Assembly: GCA_029204225.1 (NCBI GenBank)
Contig: CM055103.1
Location: 47,993,958 to 48,057,957 of the forward strand
Length of the DNA stretch: 64,000 nt
Direction: 5' to 3'
DNA from: Diphasiastrum complanatum
Taxonomy: Eukaryota > Streptophyta > Lycopodiopsida > Lycopodiales > Lycopodiaceae
Each line of letters begins with the position of its first letter. The stretch's first letter is position 1. The position numbers and the translations under genes were made by a program. Below, piece after piece: positions 9,240 to 20,491 of this stretch. A model generated the notes under the pieces. It was not told the DNA's origin. It worked only from the letters and a program-made list of their open reading frames with translations, and did not search any database.

Positions 9240-10850
9240 TCACTTACTACTACAACACAAACATCTCCTCACGAAACAATGGAGATGAACCAAAATCGAC
9301 ATTGGGGACCCTAAACCCAACGACTTTCCAGCTGCCTGCATGTGCGACTCCACATCAAGAATAGCTCTGTCTACTAAAATCCGACTCACAGAAATGGTCT
9401 CGCACGTTATTGGTTGTCCCAACTCATGCACATAATCCTCAACTAAATGCGGATCTATGCTCCTCCAGAGCTCTAACGGGTCAAAAGGGGCACATGTCAA
9501 AAGAAGCACAACGAACATGAGATGAAGCTACGACGGAGTGCCCCATGACACTGCCTCGCGCAAGCAACTACTCCACTCATTTGTGTCATTTATCAAAAGT
9601 CTGTGTCTACAAGCATCTCTAAATGACTGAAACAACTCACCATCAATCGTGCGCAAGTCTTCAAAGTTGGTTGCACCTCTGACATGAGCCAAAAGAACTC
9701 GCATATAGAACCTCTCCCCTTCGGAGGGGTGTACAAAATACATGCGACCAATGGTAGGAGTCGTCTGCACGTTGATTCGATGGGTCCACCTACGCGTTCT
9801 CTTGTTGTACCAATACTGCCTCGGCAAGTCCTGGTACAACAACTCTCGAGCCTCCAAATCATCACTTCTGTTCAGCTCAAAGAATGTTGTCAAAGTGGTA
9901 CCTGAACGCCCATCTACAACCTCCTCTAAATCCACTCCCTCACTGAAGTACACCAATTCTTGTCCAGGGAGATGAACTGCCAACCAGGTCACCACGGGCT
10001 TATGAGCACCCATAGAAAGCCCCAACAATTGCCAACATGACTCATTGGCTGAGAAGCATCGAGCACTAAGAAATTGCTCTATCTCATCCACCTGTCCTGA
10101 TGTCTGACCACCGGAATCTACAACCCCCGCCGTAATCATATCAGGTCCCTTGTACACGTACTTGTACAAATACTTCACACTACGTATATGTACACATACC
10201 TCCACGTTCAAGTGGCAATGAAACTGTAGCGTCAACCACCTGCTGTATGGTACAACCCACCTATTATCTAACTCTACTCCATGTGAATGCACCGTCACTC
10301 CATTATCCCTCTACCTATATCAAACATACCCCTTCACCACCGATGTTTCATCAATGAACTTCCTTGGGTAGCTCTTCGAGCATTTTCCATCCTTCATGCA
10401 CTGGGCATTTGGAAAGGATGTTTCGCATGGACCATGCATCATAGATTTTGTGACTATCTCATACAACTTTGGATCTTCCTCCTTCACAAGAATCTCTGCA
10501 CACACAATACGATCGTAATCTCCAACCATGATGGGTTTGCTCCGCTCTTCCAATATAATCAAAGATGGACGTGAGGCAATCCTCTCTTCTGGAATTCCAT
10601 GACATGTAGCCTCCCTATAATGCGCCCAAAAATACCATCGTTCTTCAGTAGGTTGATCAAATGCTGAAGCTTCATGCTAAAAACCATCGATAGCAAATCA
10701 GACCTATCTGCAGCTTTCTGCTGGAATCACAACTCTCTCCTCACCTCCAACCAATTTGGGTTCGTTGTCATCGTGATAAACAAATCAGGAGAACCCAACT
10801 CCCTAACGACGCATTTGCACACACTCGAGAGTGTCCATGTCATGGAATCA
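9240..10850 (-). pseudogene. Helitron Rep (HUH endonuclease region) remnant, helicase missing
   Basis: Helitrons are rolling-circle DNA transposons whose RepHel nicks DNA with an HUH endonuclease. Reading the minus strand: GSPDLFITMTTNPNW (about 10770-10800), QQKAADRSDLLSMVFSMKLQ, NDGIFGRIIGRLHVMEFQKR, GLPHVHL (the HUH His pair, about 10580), DYDRIVCAEI, CMKDGKCSKSYPRKF, NRWVVPYSRWLTLQFHCHLN, SVKYLYKYVYKGPD, TWLAVHLPGQ, FELNRSDDLEARELLYQDLP, RQYWYNKRTRRW, FYMRVLLAHVRGATNFEDLR. Most of it is one frame. Lesions are a frameshift near 10562, a TGA and a TAG near 10300-10319 (GYV*YR*RD, where the family has Arg), a TGA near 10730 and a TAG at about 9525. The frame resumes to 9240 (FVVLLLTCAPFDP). 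No PIF1-like helicase follows. It is dead and truncated. Confidence 0.88.
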
Positions 10851-11049
10851 CTCCCTCAAATGCAAAACACCTGCAACAATTGGAAGAAAAACCATCAGGT
10901 TTTATATCAAACATTGGGAAACAATCAAATACATGAAAACCAACTTAAGTAGACAATCAAATACACACTAATGTAACTGAACCCTAAACTTAATTTCTCT
11001 CTACCAACCAAATCAAATAGTCAATATTGTGCAAAAAGTACAAAAAGGA
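10851..11049. other. no gene seen
   Basis: AT-rich DNA beyond the Helitron 5' side. No Helitron terminus (5'-TC or CTRR-3' with a hairpin) could be fixed. Confidence 0.4.
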
Positions 11050-11950
11050 CCAAGAGTGGATCCTAATCAGATCCTCAAGAGGGATTGGTTGTCAGATTAC
11101 TTGATCTATCAATCTACTTGAGATTAAGATCAATCTAGATCAATTCTAGACACAAAATCCTAACAAGAACAATCATTAATTGAAGGTAAGTGTACTTTAT
11201 GGTTTCACACGTGTGAAACATTGTCTGAGTACGGACTCCAACCTGAAAATCAAGTACACATTGATAGAACCTCAAAACAATCAAAACAAATGTAGACAAA
11301 TGGAGAGAATCACTCAAAATTGCTTCCAAAACCAAGATTGGTGTCTCACACTTATTATGGCCAAATGTGGCTCTATATATACAGTAAGTGAGAGCTCGTG
11401 GTACTGATCATCCCTCTGATCCCACATGTGTGAAGGTGCTTTGTCATATGATGATTCATCATGCGAAACTGACACTTGGACAAAACCTTCTATTTTGAGC
11501 ACTTTTGGCCTATTTTCCTTCTACATGGAGATCTACTTGGAAATCTTCTAGAAGTCCAAATTCGCCTACTTCAGCTTATTCCACACGTGTGAGCTGTCCT
11601 CTACACATGGGATGTGACACCTAACCAAAATATTTGGCTCATGCAATCAATAGATTGATGCCATGTGTCATATATCTAGAAAACTAGTTTTTGGCCTTTT
11701 TAGCCACTAGAACTTGAATTAAATCATATGTACAACCTATATGATTATGGTACATGACAAGTACACTATTTTCACACGTGGGAACAGGCTCCACACATGT
11801 GTAATCATCCTATATACATGATTTTTGGCCTCTACCAAGCTTATTTTTGCATTTTTCACAAATATTGATTCATCAAATATATCATTATTCATGTGTATTA
11901 TGTAGGCACAAAAATATATGGAAATATATGAGCATATATTGTTCCTTGAG
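11050..11950 (-). mobile_element. LTR-like remnant (copia lineage), minus orientation
   Basis: On the minus strand a TATA box (CTGTATATATAGAGCC, plus 11370-11385) is followed within about 170 bp by an 18-bp perfect palindrome GTTTCACACGTGTGAAAC (11202-11219), the motif carried by the copia LTRs elsewhere in the window. Two more CACACGTG-type motifs lie at about 11582 and 11772. No primer-binding site or internal region follows, so this is called a decayed solo LTR with modest confidence. Confidence 0.4.
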
Positions 11951-12182
11951 CTTTTAATGAGGTTTTATTCCACAAAAATATTTGAATTATAGAGCGTCAC
12001 ATGATTATCGACACATAATAGTGTTAGGATATTGGTTATGATTTCTTGGCTAGCTTGAGGCCTAACAATTGGTTGCAATATTTTTAAGCAAGCTCCACCA
12101 ATAATGTAATGGAAAAAGTGGGTCTTTCTCTCAATAATTACTATTTCTAATTTAATATGCCACTGTTTTGATGGTGTGATGC

Positions 12183-12184
<2 letters not shown>

Positions 12185-12238
<54 letters not shown>
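12185..12238. repeat. (GA)n microsatellite, ~54 bp
   Basis: Perfect GA dinucleotide run. Confidence 0.95.
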
Positions 12239-12242
<4 letters not shown>

Positions 12243-12331
12243 ATTTCTGAGATAGAGAGCGAGAGATCATGATTGGCCGCTTACTGGATTGCACTACCTT
12301 CTGTTTTGGGTCGCAACAAATCACACATTAC

Positions 12332-12433
12332 ATTTTAGGTAGTAGGCTTTAGGATTTAGGCATTACGTTGTAGGCATTAGGTTTTAGGCATTGCGCATTA
12401 GGTTCTAGGCATCAGGTTTTAGGCATTAGGGTT
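12332..12433. repeat. TTAGGC-type degenerate short repeats
   Basis: TTTAGGCATTAGG-like words recur about seven times in 100 bp. They recall decayed telomeric repeats but the unit is not TTTAGGG, and the origin is unclear. Confidence 0.5.
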
Positions 12434-13300
12434 TGATCAAAGCTATTTTTATGATCAATGCTAATTTGTCATATCAACCAATTACACATTACATTCATTC
12501 TTTAGAAAATGTCCATGTTTTATGTTATTACTATTATTCCAATGGATTTGCTACTCACATATGATCAATTTTTCAATCTCAACATAGAGTTCAATTTTTC
12601 AATCTCAACATAGAGTTCAAATCTCAACATCTATTTTCTATCTAACAACTATACTTGGCAATTATGAGATTTTTCTAGAATAATAACACTAAGATGTAAT
12701 CGTTTGAAAATGACTTTACTAAGCAAACCTATGTACTAAGTCATTCAATAACAAATTATCATAACAATAACAAACTATCAAACCTATGTACTAAGTCATT
12801 CAATTATAACCATAACAAATTGTTGACTTGCATAATAGACATGAATGCCATAGTAGAATCAATGTCTATGGACCAATATTTATAAGTGTTGCTCTATCCA
12901 TTATTTAGCGATGACATTTTCTCTAAAGATGATTTTGGTCTATAATGTCTTGTCTCATCAGATTCAATAATCCGTGTTCTTGATTAATGCTTTTATTATA
13001 ATGATCTACATACTATTTACATTTATGCAGATGAGTGTACAAGAGATGGCATGGAGACGTTGTGCTGTTTGGAAGAAGATCGTGGCTCTATCATTGTCAA
13101 GTTGGTTGCTCAATACAGAGGATGAGCGTGAGGAAGCCGATAAGTCGGGCTTCTCCAATATATCATCCAGGTTGGGTCTACCCGACAAGTTGTCCAATTC
13201 CGATATGTCGGCCATCTTCACTTGCTCGTCTTCAGTAGTTGAGCCGCGCAACAATGCAAGTAAATATGCAGCAATGAATGGAACTAGATTAACATGGGAT
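12434..13300. other. no gene supported
   Basis: AT-rich to about 12970. From about 13006 to 13347 both strands are open for about 113 codons. The minus frame (MADISELDNLSGRPNLDDIL) follows the gag remnant to the right and might be its extension, but I recognise nothing in either strand. Confidence 0.35.
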
Positions 13301-14070
13301 TCAGGAGAGTAGAGGAGATAAATCCAACAGTTTTTCTCTGCATCCATAGCACCTTACTAAGTGCAGTATATCATCGCCTCTAAGTCGATAGGCATACACC
13401 AGTAACATATGCCCCTTAGGATCTTCCACAAAATAGACTGAGAGGCTATTATGATCTTCCATTGAGTTTGGTGACATACAATTTGATATGACCAAAACTT
13501 CTACCTTGCCACTATTGGTTGAAGAAACTCATGACTGAGGTGGATCAATTTGATATCCATTATTTTGGTGAGCTCCGTGTTGCCTTGATTCTGCTTGTGA
13601 CCTTTGGATCGCTGGATCTGGCTATTGGGCCTTTTGCTCCACAGTTTGTCCATATCGCGGATTCTTGATTGGACATCTTGCACTCAGATGATCTCCAAAG
13701 CAGTATGTACATTCATCCTTCTCAAGAAAATTGACCGCGCAACATAAGCTTGAGGACAACCTAAATTTGAAGTGCAAGGTTCTTGGTCATCTGCTGCACG
13801 CAATCTGCTTGACTCTACTCCCCATTTGATGATTCATCAGAGTGATAGGAAAAATCCATCATCCCGTGTGAGATATGCAGTTCTATTATGGCAGCATCCT
13901 TACATAGTTGTGCAAGTGATGCATAGGATGCTAACTCTACCATACCAGATCTGATCTTTTTGGGCAATCCAGCATAGTATTTTTCCATGATGTTTGTTCA
14001 AAAATCAAATAATCCTTCATTAGATGAAGATCTGATGGGTGTAGTAGTTGAAAGTCTGATAGAATCTAGT
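13301..14070 (-). pseudogene. retroelement gag remnant with CCHC zinc knuckle
   Basis: Minus strand, right to left. About 13850-14010 reads MEKYYAGLPKKIRSGMVELA and SYASLAQLCKDAAIIELHI, the end of a capsid-like gag domain (the F...GL...IR..V......L...C..A pattern). About 13660-13740 reads DECTYCFGDHLSARCPIKNP, a Cys/His nucleic-acid-binding knuckle with one residue fewer than usual before the His (CX2CX3HX4C). The same frame continues to 13301 through a TAG and a TGA (VEVLVISNCMSPNSMEDHNS). Gag packages the element RNA. No protease or RT follows, and the family (Ty3-like or other) is not resolved. Confidence 0.55.
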
Positions 14071-14247
14071 GCAGTATGCAGATACTTAGAATCTGCTTCG
14101 AACAAGAACACAAATTATGCTACATAGTAACACAGACAGAAAAACACTCTCCACACCAAGCTCACATAGCAACTATATTTCTCAAAATGAAATTACACTG
14201 TACATATAGTTCTTCACTCAGGCAACCCATGCATGGTCCAGGTTGTT

Positions 14248-14290
14248 GTCGACGGGATGCATGTCCCGTCGACTCGCCTCGTGGCGAGGC
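14248..14290. repeat. two adjacent perfect GC-rich hairpins
   Basis: GTCGACGGGA-TGCATG-TCCCGTCGAC (14248-14273, 10-bp arms, 6-nt loop), then two bases, then GCCTCG-TGG-CGAGGC (14276-14290, 6-bp arms, 3-nt loop). They stand out in AT-rich surroundings. Confidence 0.9.
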
Positions 14291-14465
14291 CAACTAATCC
14301 TTATCTACTGATAGGACCCACAGTACATTAACACAGTGATTCTACTTTAATTCTAACTCTCTCCCTTAAAGTAGAGTCTACTTTTTATACAGTCATATAC
14401 ATAGCTTTAAAGTCAACAAACTTTAAGTACATAAAGCTTTGATCTAAATTTATCAAACTTTTCTC

Positions 14466-17400
14466 CTAAAAAGCTAGTTGTTCGTCCATACTACAATGAA
14501 CAACATGAATTTCACGACTCAGCAGCCTCTCATATATAAAGTGATACTGAATCTCAATGTATTTGGTTCTTGCATGGAACACTGGATTCTTTGCTAGCTG
14601 AATGCCACTCTGATTATTGCTATGTATAGTTGTGAGATTTTCCTATTTCATGCCAACTTCATCCAAGATTTGCCTCAACCATATAGCTTCCTACGCTGTA
14701 CTACACATTGCCTTATACTTTGTTTATGTGGTGGATAAAGCAACTATACTTTGCTTTTTGCTAGACCAGGAAAAACAACTACCACAAAGCTAGAATACAT
14801 ACCCTGTGGTGAATCTACGATTGTCATAGTCACCTCCCCAATCCGCATCCACATAGCCATATAACTCAAGTACACCCTCATGCTTCCTGTAAACCAAGCC
14901 ATAATTTGAAGTGCCTTTGACATAACGCAAAATGCACTTAGTTGCCTTCCAATGCGTTTTCGTAGGTGCTACCATAAACTGGCTTACAATACCAATAACA
15001 TAGCATATATCTGGTCTAGTCGTGGTAAGGTAAATCAAGCTCCCTACCAACTGCCTATACATCATAGCATCAAATGGCTGTGACTCATCAAGCTTAGAAA
15101 GCCTTTTACTTGGTTCAATAAGAGTGTTCACTGGCTTGCAATCTTGCAACCTGAACCTGTGCAACAACTCTCTGACATACTTCACCTGTGTTAGACCCAC
15201 TTCATGTCCTTTTTGCCACACCTCTACTCCAAGACAATAATGCATTAGGCTGAGATATGATCTCGAATTGTTCCATGAGGTCTTTCTTGATCATGTCTAT
15301 CATCTCTTGATTATTTCCTGTGATAATCAAGTCATCAACATAAAGAGCAATCAAAGCAACCATACCATCAAAGCATAAGACATAAAGATTCGGACCAAAA
15401 TGTGTTCTCACCATCTCCTTTGAACAAAAGTAGGCATCAATCCTGTTGTACCACGCACTGGTGCCTGTTTAAGACCATAAAGTGCTTTCTTCAAGCGACA
15501 TACTTTATTCTCTCTTCCTTTTGTTACAAAGCCTTCAGATTGATCCATGAACACCTCTTCTTCTAACTCACCATTTAGAAAAGCAGATTTCACATCCATT
15601 TGATACAAAGGCCAACCAAAATGTGAAGCTAAAGCAACAAGTAGATGTAGAGTATTCCACTTACATACTGGCGCAAAGGTCTCCTCATAGTCAATCCCTT
15701 TACTTTGTGCATACCCTTTGATCACCAATCTTGCTTTGTGATTTGCTATACTTCCATCTGCATGGTACTTAATCCTGTATACCCATTTATAACCAATGGG
15801 TTTCTTGCCAACTGGTGGTTCTACTAAGTCCCATGTGCTATGCTTAGCAATTGACTCCATCTCCTCTCCCATGGCCTTGACCCAAATGTCATCATCCTTC
15901 GCTTCAACATAAGTCGAAGGTTTTTTGCTTTGAATAATGCTAGATAAGAGAGCATAATTTGCTTCATACCTTTCAGGTTGTGTCTTCTCTTTTGTTGATC
16001 TTCGTAGCTCTCCCTGGCTAGATGATCCTGGAAAGTCATCTATGTCGCGGCTCTCCAACAATCTCTCAAAACACTTAGGGAGCTTCCTGTCAGGTGATCG
16101 GCTTCTTGGTGAAAATGTATCCCACAGTACATCTTTCTCCTTGCGTTTGTCACCTGCAACTTCAATCCTTCTTGCACCAAAGGGTTTGTCTCTACCTCTC
16201 CAACCTGTGTCTTGAGGTTGAGTAGTAGTATCTTGATGTGTATCCTCATGTCCATCACTAGGAAAGTCAATAAATGGATCATCATCAGGAGGTATCCTCA
16301 CTATACCATCTTTTCCACTTGATGTGTCTGTCTTCTCAGCATCCTCGTCTTCATACATCTTAGATTCATCATAGATGACATCACGGCTGACATGTATTTT
16401 GTTCTCCACTGGATCAAAATATCTATAGCCCATCACATGATCGTCATATCCTACAAATATACACTTGATAGCTTTCACATCAAGCTTACGTCTCTCTTTC
16501 ATCAAAATGTGTACAAAGGCCTTACATCCAAAGATTCGCAAGTGGTTCACCTTTGGCTTCTTTTTCGTGAATGCCTCCTCAGGTGTTATCTTTGGTATGG
16601 CAATTGTAGGACTTCTATTGTGAAGATAGAGTGTCATACAGCATGCTTTTGACCAAAAATCTTTTGGTAGTTTCATCTCAGCTAGCATAGATCTGACACT
16701 TTCCACAATCGTACGATTCTTGCGCTCAGCTACACCATTGAGTGCAGGAGTATGAGCTTGCATAAATTGTCTTTTGATCCCACATTGATCACAAAGATCA
16801 TTGAAGTTGTTAGACTTATACTCACCTCCACTATCTGATCTTAGAACTTTGATCTTCCTACCTGTCTGATTTTTGACCAATGCTTTGAAGCTCTTGAAAT
16901 TGTCAAATGCATCCAATTTCTTCTTCAAGAAATAAATCCACGTCTTACGTGACATATCATCAATAAAGGTCATGAAATAGAAGGCTTTACCTAAGGACAT
17001 AGTCCTCATAGGCCCGCATAAATCTGTGTGGATCAAATCCAGGATGTTCTTTGCCCTTTCAATACCACTTTTATTGAACTTCTCTCAATGTTGATTCCCA
17101 TACACACATGATTCGCACATCGACTTCAAGTGGTCTTCTATCGTAGGCAATCCTCTCACCATTTCTAGTTTCCTCATCAAACTGAGGCTTTCTAAGTTCA
17201 AATGCCAAGCCTCTTATGCCACAGTCCAGTTTGCGATGGAATGGACGAGATAAATCCATGTTGCCCCTTGATTGTAGCATTGAACATGTACAATTTAGTG
17301 TTGGGCTCCCTTATACCATTCGCAATGACTTTGAACTTTTGGTTCACATCCTTATCAAAGCAATGATCATGGACAAATTCTACTTTCAACTTTTGATCAG

Positions 17401-17554
17401 TAATGACACCAACAGAAAGATTTTTCTTCAAACCTGGTACGTAAAGTACCTCCCTGATCATCCTGCTTTTGCCATCAGGTAGTTGGATTGAAATGGTGCT
17501 TATCCCCTTGATCTTGCACACATTCACCATTTGCTTGTGAAATGGACATTCCAT
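14466..17554 (-). pseudogene. Ty1/copia element 1: integrase, RT and RNase H (pol), decayed
   Basis: Pol cuts, copies and integrates the element. Reading leftwards: protease tail (EVLYVPGLKKNLSVGVITDQ), GAG-pre-integrase (LWHKRLG, HLNLESLSL, CESCVYGNQH), integrase DDE core (LIHTDLCGPM, FIDDMSRKTWIYFLKKK, VLRSDSGGEYKSN, HTPALNGVAERKNRTIVE), RT (YKWVYRIKYHADGSIANHKA, YQMDVKSAFLNGELEEEV, KKALYGLKQAP, LIALYVDDLIITGN), then RNase H (YVDADWGGDYDNRRFTTGYV, SWSSKKQSIVALSTT, NPVFHARTKYIEIQYHFIYE). Lesions are frameshifts near 17200 (after KRLG), 15440 (after KQAP) and 15245 (before MHYCLGVEV), a CGA-to-TGA-type stop near 17090, and several stops in RNase H below 14790. Two catalytic Asp of RT (YVDD) remain. 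A polypurine run (AAGGGAGAGAG, minus, near 14360) follows. Not functional. Confidence 0.93.
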
Positions 17555-18527
17555 TATCCAACACTTTCAAGCTACTGAACCAATCCTTGTTACCTGTCAC
17601 GTGTCTTGTGGCTCTTGAGTCAATGTACCACGCTTGATCATCTTGATTAGATGACAATGCTAATATGAAGATGCTAGAGTCTTCAATCTCACCCTCATCG
17701 ACAAGATTACCTGCTTGCTTTGTTTTTCCCTTGTCTGATTCTGCTAGGAATTTTCGATAGTCACTCTTCCAATGGCCCTTTTTACCGCAATGGAAGTACT
17801 TGCCCTTCTTCTTGATCTTGCTGGAAGATCTCTCATCCTCCTGAGTCTTGGCAAATTGCTGCTTAGACTTCTTCTTGCCCTTGTCCTTGCCTTTTTTTTG
17901 GCATGTCGCAAGTGTCTGATCATCAGTATTTTGGCGTCTAGCTTTCACCATTTCTCGTCGTTGCTCTTCCTGCATCAAGGTTTCTATGAGCTCGTCAAAG
18001 GTTGGCAATCTTTCTCTTGATGCTATTCTGCTCACAAACATTTGATAGGATTCTGCAATGCCGCACAATGCATTGTGCACTGGCTCAACATCACGTATGC
18101 GCTCACCAATGGAATGTAATTCATCCCTCATTGTCTTAATTCTGGTCACATAAGTTTGAATATGCTCTCCTTGTTCCATGCGGGCACTATTCAGTTTTGA
18201 CTTTAGAAACATGATTCTTGATGGAGTTGACGTATCAAACTGCTCCTTCAGCACATCACATGCATGTCTGGGTGTAACAACATCACAAATGTGGGTAATG
18301 ATGTGATCCTTCACTGACAAGTTAATGAAGGTCAAAGCTTTTCTCACATTCTTATCGAACACTTTGATGTCCGCTTCATTTGGTGGTCTTCTCTCATCAC
18401 CTGTGATGACATCATACATGTCCTTCTCCATCTGTATGTTTTTCATTTTGAATTTCCACATTGCATAGTTGGAAATCCCGTCCAATTTGCTACTTTCACT
18501 CAAAATGGACTCTCCCATGTTCGCCAT
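17475..18527 (-). pseudogene. Ty1/copia element 1: gag and protease N-terminus
   Basis: This is a 350-codon frame starting MANMGESILSESSKLDGISN, with the copia capsid signature YAMWKFKMKNIQ. It continues through VTPRHACDVLKEQFD (the W/A..L...F pattern) and a Lys-rich linker. The zinc knuckle reads KYFHCGKKGHWKSDYRK: first and last Cys are both Tyr, so it cannot bind zinc normally. The protease active site reads WYIDSRATRHVTG where the family has DSGA (Gly to Arg). All three changes fit G-to-A transitions on the coding strand. The frame shifts near 17500 into pol. No 5' LTR was recognised upstream (18528-18900). Confidence 0.92.
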
Positions 18528-19130
18528 CCCAAAACTATCCGAAACTGCAATCGTAGGCTAAAAGTAGTATGTTGAGGCCAACTGTGATGTCAAAAGTAAA
18601 AAATAATGACCTGCACTTTTTCCCTTACCAGGCCACCCACCGTTTTTCCGCCAAATTGAAAGCTAAATTGGCGTCGCCTTTCGAAATGCACTCTGTCGCC
18701 AACTCCCAACTATGTGCCCAATGGAATGGTGAAACTACTTTTGGCGCACTTTGAGCACTTTCTCCGTTGCAATCACTCTGTTTTGTGGTACCGTAGCTAC
18801 AAGTACAGTCCGAGTGCCTTCGTTTGGAGTTGGTAGCCCTTTGTTTGGATCAAAACGAATAAAGGAGGTAAAAATAAGGGCTTTTTAAGTTTTTGAACTA
18901 TTTCTTTAGAGTGAAGAAACTTCAAACTTCACTTGTGAAGGGACCCAACTCCCACTTCAGAGTGAAAATTTTTAATGAAGTTGAAGGCCAGTTTACCCTT
19001 CAACTCCCTTTAGCTTTCTTCAAGACCCCCTTGTGGTTGTGGATTTAATGTAGTTGTGGAATAGAGTAGTGTGGATTAGCTTTCTTGCTTTGTGGATTAA
19101 AGTAGGTTTCAACATTCAAGTAAACTATAG
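18528..19130. other. no gene seen; expected 5' LTR of element 1 not recognised
   Basis: GC-moderate then AT-rich DNA. No tRNA-Met primer site (TGGTATCAGAGC type) was found on the minus strand. No sequence similar to the region beyond 14360 was found. Confidence 0.4.
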
Positions 19131-19132
19131 GC

Positions 19133-19274
19133 TAGACTCATTGATTGCTAGTGATCAATGAGGAAGAAATTTTTTTTTCCTATGCTAGGTCACTGCACTC
19201 AACACTTTATTGATCAGCATAAGGGAAAAAAAAAATTTCTTCCTCATTGATCACCAGTGAGCAATGAGTCTCTA
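19133..19274. repeat. foldback hairpin, ~52-bp arms
   Basis: Left arm TAGACTCATTGATTGCTAGT then GATCAATGAGGAAGAAATTT and a T-run (19133-19186). It is mirrored by the right arm (19216-19274), which ends CAATGAGTCTCTA. About 30 bp lie between. The A/T tract at the arm tips is included in the pairing. It could be a small foldback MITE. Confidence 0.85.
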
Positions 19275-19277
19275 AGA

Positions 19278-19482
19278 TAACTAATGAGGGCTACACTGTT
19301 ACTTTCTCATCTGAGCAGTGTACAATACTCGAGGAAGATACTACTCTGACTACATGCACTAGAGTCAGAAATCTTTACGTACTCTCTAATTCAGTTGCAT
19401 TAGCTAGTATCTCTAATGAAAATGTAAATGACAATGCTGTTCTGTGGCATAGGCGACTTAGATATGTGAATAGAAGATCATA
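19278..19482 (+). pseudogene. copia GAG-pre-integrase fragment, plus strand
   Basis: Plus frame reads NEGYTVTFSSEQCTILEEDT, TLTTCTRVRNLYVLSNSVAL and AVLWHRRLRYVNRR. This is the copia protease-to-integrase linker ending in LWHRRLGH..R, with the zinc-binding His position changed (RYVN for GHVN). The fragment begins directly at the foldback hairpin and ends before the (GA)n array at 19519. It is an orphan piece, unrelated in orientation to copia element 1. Confidence 0.75.
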
Positions 19483-19518
19483 GAGACATATACAGAGCGC
19501 GCGAGGGAGAGTGAGAGG

Positions 19519-19624
<106 letters not shown>

Positions 19625-19689
19625 TTTTTTTTGAATTTTGTGACCCAAGAAACAAGCCCACTATATTTTTAAATCTATGGTTTTAAAAA

Positions 19690-20490
19690 ATGTTAAAGTG
19701 CGCGACCTGCAGGCAAAGTGTTGCGCGCGATCCGCTAGGTACAGACAAGCGCTTAGCGGGCTCCCTCTCGATCTTCACTGATTTTGAGCATTCAGGACAT
19801 TGTGCATTCATGAGCATTCATTGCCATCACCTCTGTTCGTTTGCTAACTCACTGCCCATCTGGTTCATCTATCATTTCAGTTTCTGTTCAGATCTCACGT
19901 CTTAGTTCTCATCCATTTCATCTACAGTCTACCTGTTCCAATGGCCCAATCTGAAAGTAAAGTGGTCTCATGCATAAAATGGACGAGATATTCCATAACG
20001 TTCATAAATTGGCTAATTTTTGTGACATTCCAATTGCTCTTTTCTTATTCCATACATATGTTCTTTAAATTATATTGTCCCTTCAAGCGTCATCACTTCA
20101 TGTTATAAGCTACAGTCTGCTCTGAGACACATCTTAGTTTGGAGAGTGTTAAATTGTTAATGATAGCCCTCACGACAAAAGCCCTAATTTTAAAATGGAA
20201 TTTTAGAAATTTGAACTGAATATAATCAGCAGTGATGTCCATTGTGACCATACAATTTATGTGGAACCAACAAAAAAAAAAATTATTCATTTAATGCACG
20301 TGAGCCATGGTCCATTAATTTTTACATGTGTGAGTGATTCATTCTTTGAGACCTATCTAACATTTGTATGCTTAAGAAATAAGTTATCTCTACATACTCT
20401 TTTGATTTGACTTCTTTATTGAATGGACGACATTATAATGATCATTTGAATTTTGTGTATTGTGACATTCATGAAGAGTATCAACAAAGT
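19690..20490. other. no gene supported
   Basis: It starts with a CpG-rich patch (GCGCGCGATCCGCTAGG, near 19730), unlike the surroundings, then becomes AT-rich. Nothing is recognised. Confidence 0.4.
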
Positions 20491-20491
20491 A

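Noticed and set aside
12332-12433. Interstitial telomere array
   Set aside because: The words are TTAGGC-like and irregular, and no perfect TTTAGGG tandem is present.
12974-13347. Overlapping 112-113-codon ORFs on opposite strands
   Set aside because: No recognisable motif in either strand. At most the minus one may extend the decayed gag to its right.
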